A stretch of 64,000 bases of DNA from Saccharothrix australiensis. GTDB lineage: Bacteria; Actinomycetota; Actinomycetes; Mycobacteriales; Pseudonocardiaceae. Positions 63,940 through 64,000 of this stretch are shown here, piece after piece. The notes below the pieces were generated by a model. The model did no database searches. It saw only the letters and a program-made list of their open reading frames with translations, and was not told where the DNA came from. Location: assembly GCF_003634935.1 (NCBI RefSeq), contig NZ_RBXO01000001.1, forward strand, positions 1,054,001 to 1,118,000. The letters are read 5' to 3'. A program made the position numbers and the translations under genes. Position 1 is the first letter of the stretch. Every line of letters starts with the position of its first letter.

Positions 63940-64000
63940 ATGGTTGAGAAGCTGCGCTTGATGGCGGTGCACGCGCATCCCGACGACGAGTCCAGCAAGG
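63940..64000 (+). CDS. mca: Mycothiol S-conjugate amidase Mca (5' end only)
   Basis: The first 20 codons, running off the window. The N-terminus contains LMAVHAHPDDESSK, the zinc-binding signature of the Mca/MshB family (His-Pro-Asp-Asp-Glu). Mca cleaves mycothiol conjugates for detoxification, consistent with an actinomycete. AGGAGG at 63922-63927 is 12 bases upstream. Divergent from DUF4307. MshB is the alternative, but the greA-DUF4307 neighbourhood favours Mca. Confidence 0.85.
   Translation, partial: MVEKLRLMAVHAHPDDESSK

Overview
This is high-GC actinobacterial DNA, most likely from the order Pseudonocardiales (Saccharothrix, Actinosynnema or Lentzea type). I base this on the composition, frequent GTG starts, 4-base ATGA/GTGA gene overlaps, and two conserved blocks with the gene order known from mycobacteria. 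The first block is mfd, mazG, lytic transglycosylase, eno, ftsB-like, DUF501, ppx (3.2-22.4 kb). The second is thiolase, cystathionine beta-synthase, proline-rich RDD protein, metB, greA, DUF4307, mca (54.0-64.0 kb). I see no transposase, integrase, phage gene or CRISPR array. The assignment rests on recognition, not on a search.

Layout. 0-3 kb: acyl-CoA desaturase with a palindromic operator inside its promoter, a TetR regulator, and a lipoprotein sugar dehydrogenase of the PQQ-dependent type. 3-22 kb: the mfd-to-ppx housekeeping block, interrupted by an XRE/DUF397 pair with a divergent 69-aa gene, a tricorn protease, a hydrolase/TPR pair, a cytochrome P450 and two lytic transglycosylases. 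22-29 kb: an oligopeptide ABC importer whose binding-protein gene carries a TTA codon at position 6. 29-36 kb: a serine carboxypeptidase, a family-5 uracil-DNA glycosylase and a MoxR/DUF58 operon containing a 21-bp tandem repeat array. 36-39 kb: a type II NADH dehydrogenase, then a 40-codon gene directly upstream of an ATP-grasp peptide-ligase-like gene.

39-49 kb: an atypical tRNA (UAA anticodon, short variable loop), a DUF885 peptidase, a two-component system, and a complete PQQ operon (pqqA-C-D-E-B) divergent from a secreted PQQ-type sugar dehydrogenase. The PQQ genes could supply the cofactor for both dehydrogenases in the window. 49-54 kb: polysaccharide-deacetylase-like protein, sortase plus SpaA-like surface protein, and a Bax-inhibitor-1 protein behind an envelope-stress-type promoter. 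54-64 kb: the second conserved block, with hpd and an Lrp-type regulator inserted between metB and greA.

Two non-coding structures stand out. A dispersed palindromic element of about 150 bp, with a stem around TTTCCCGCCGATC, occurs five times (14.4, 24.3, 42.5, 58.3 and 62.4 kb), each time just 3' of a gene. A separate 426-bp nested inverted repeat lies between two convergent genes at 48.5-48.9 kb. The best candidates for undescribed biology are the 40-aa peptide/ATP-grasp pair, the two repeat families, and the unusual tRNA together with the TTA codon in the peptide importer.
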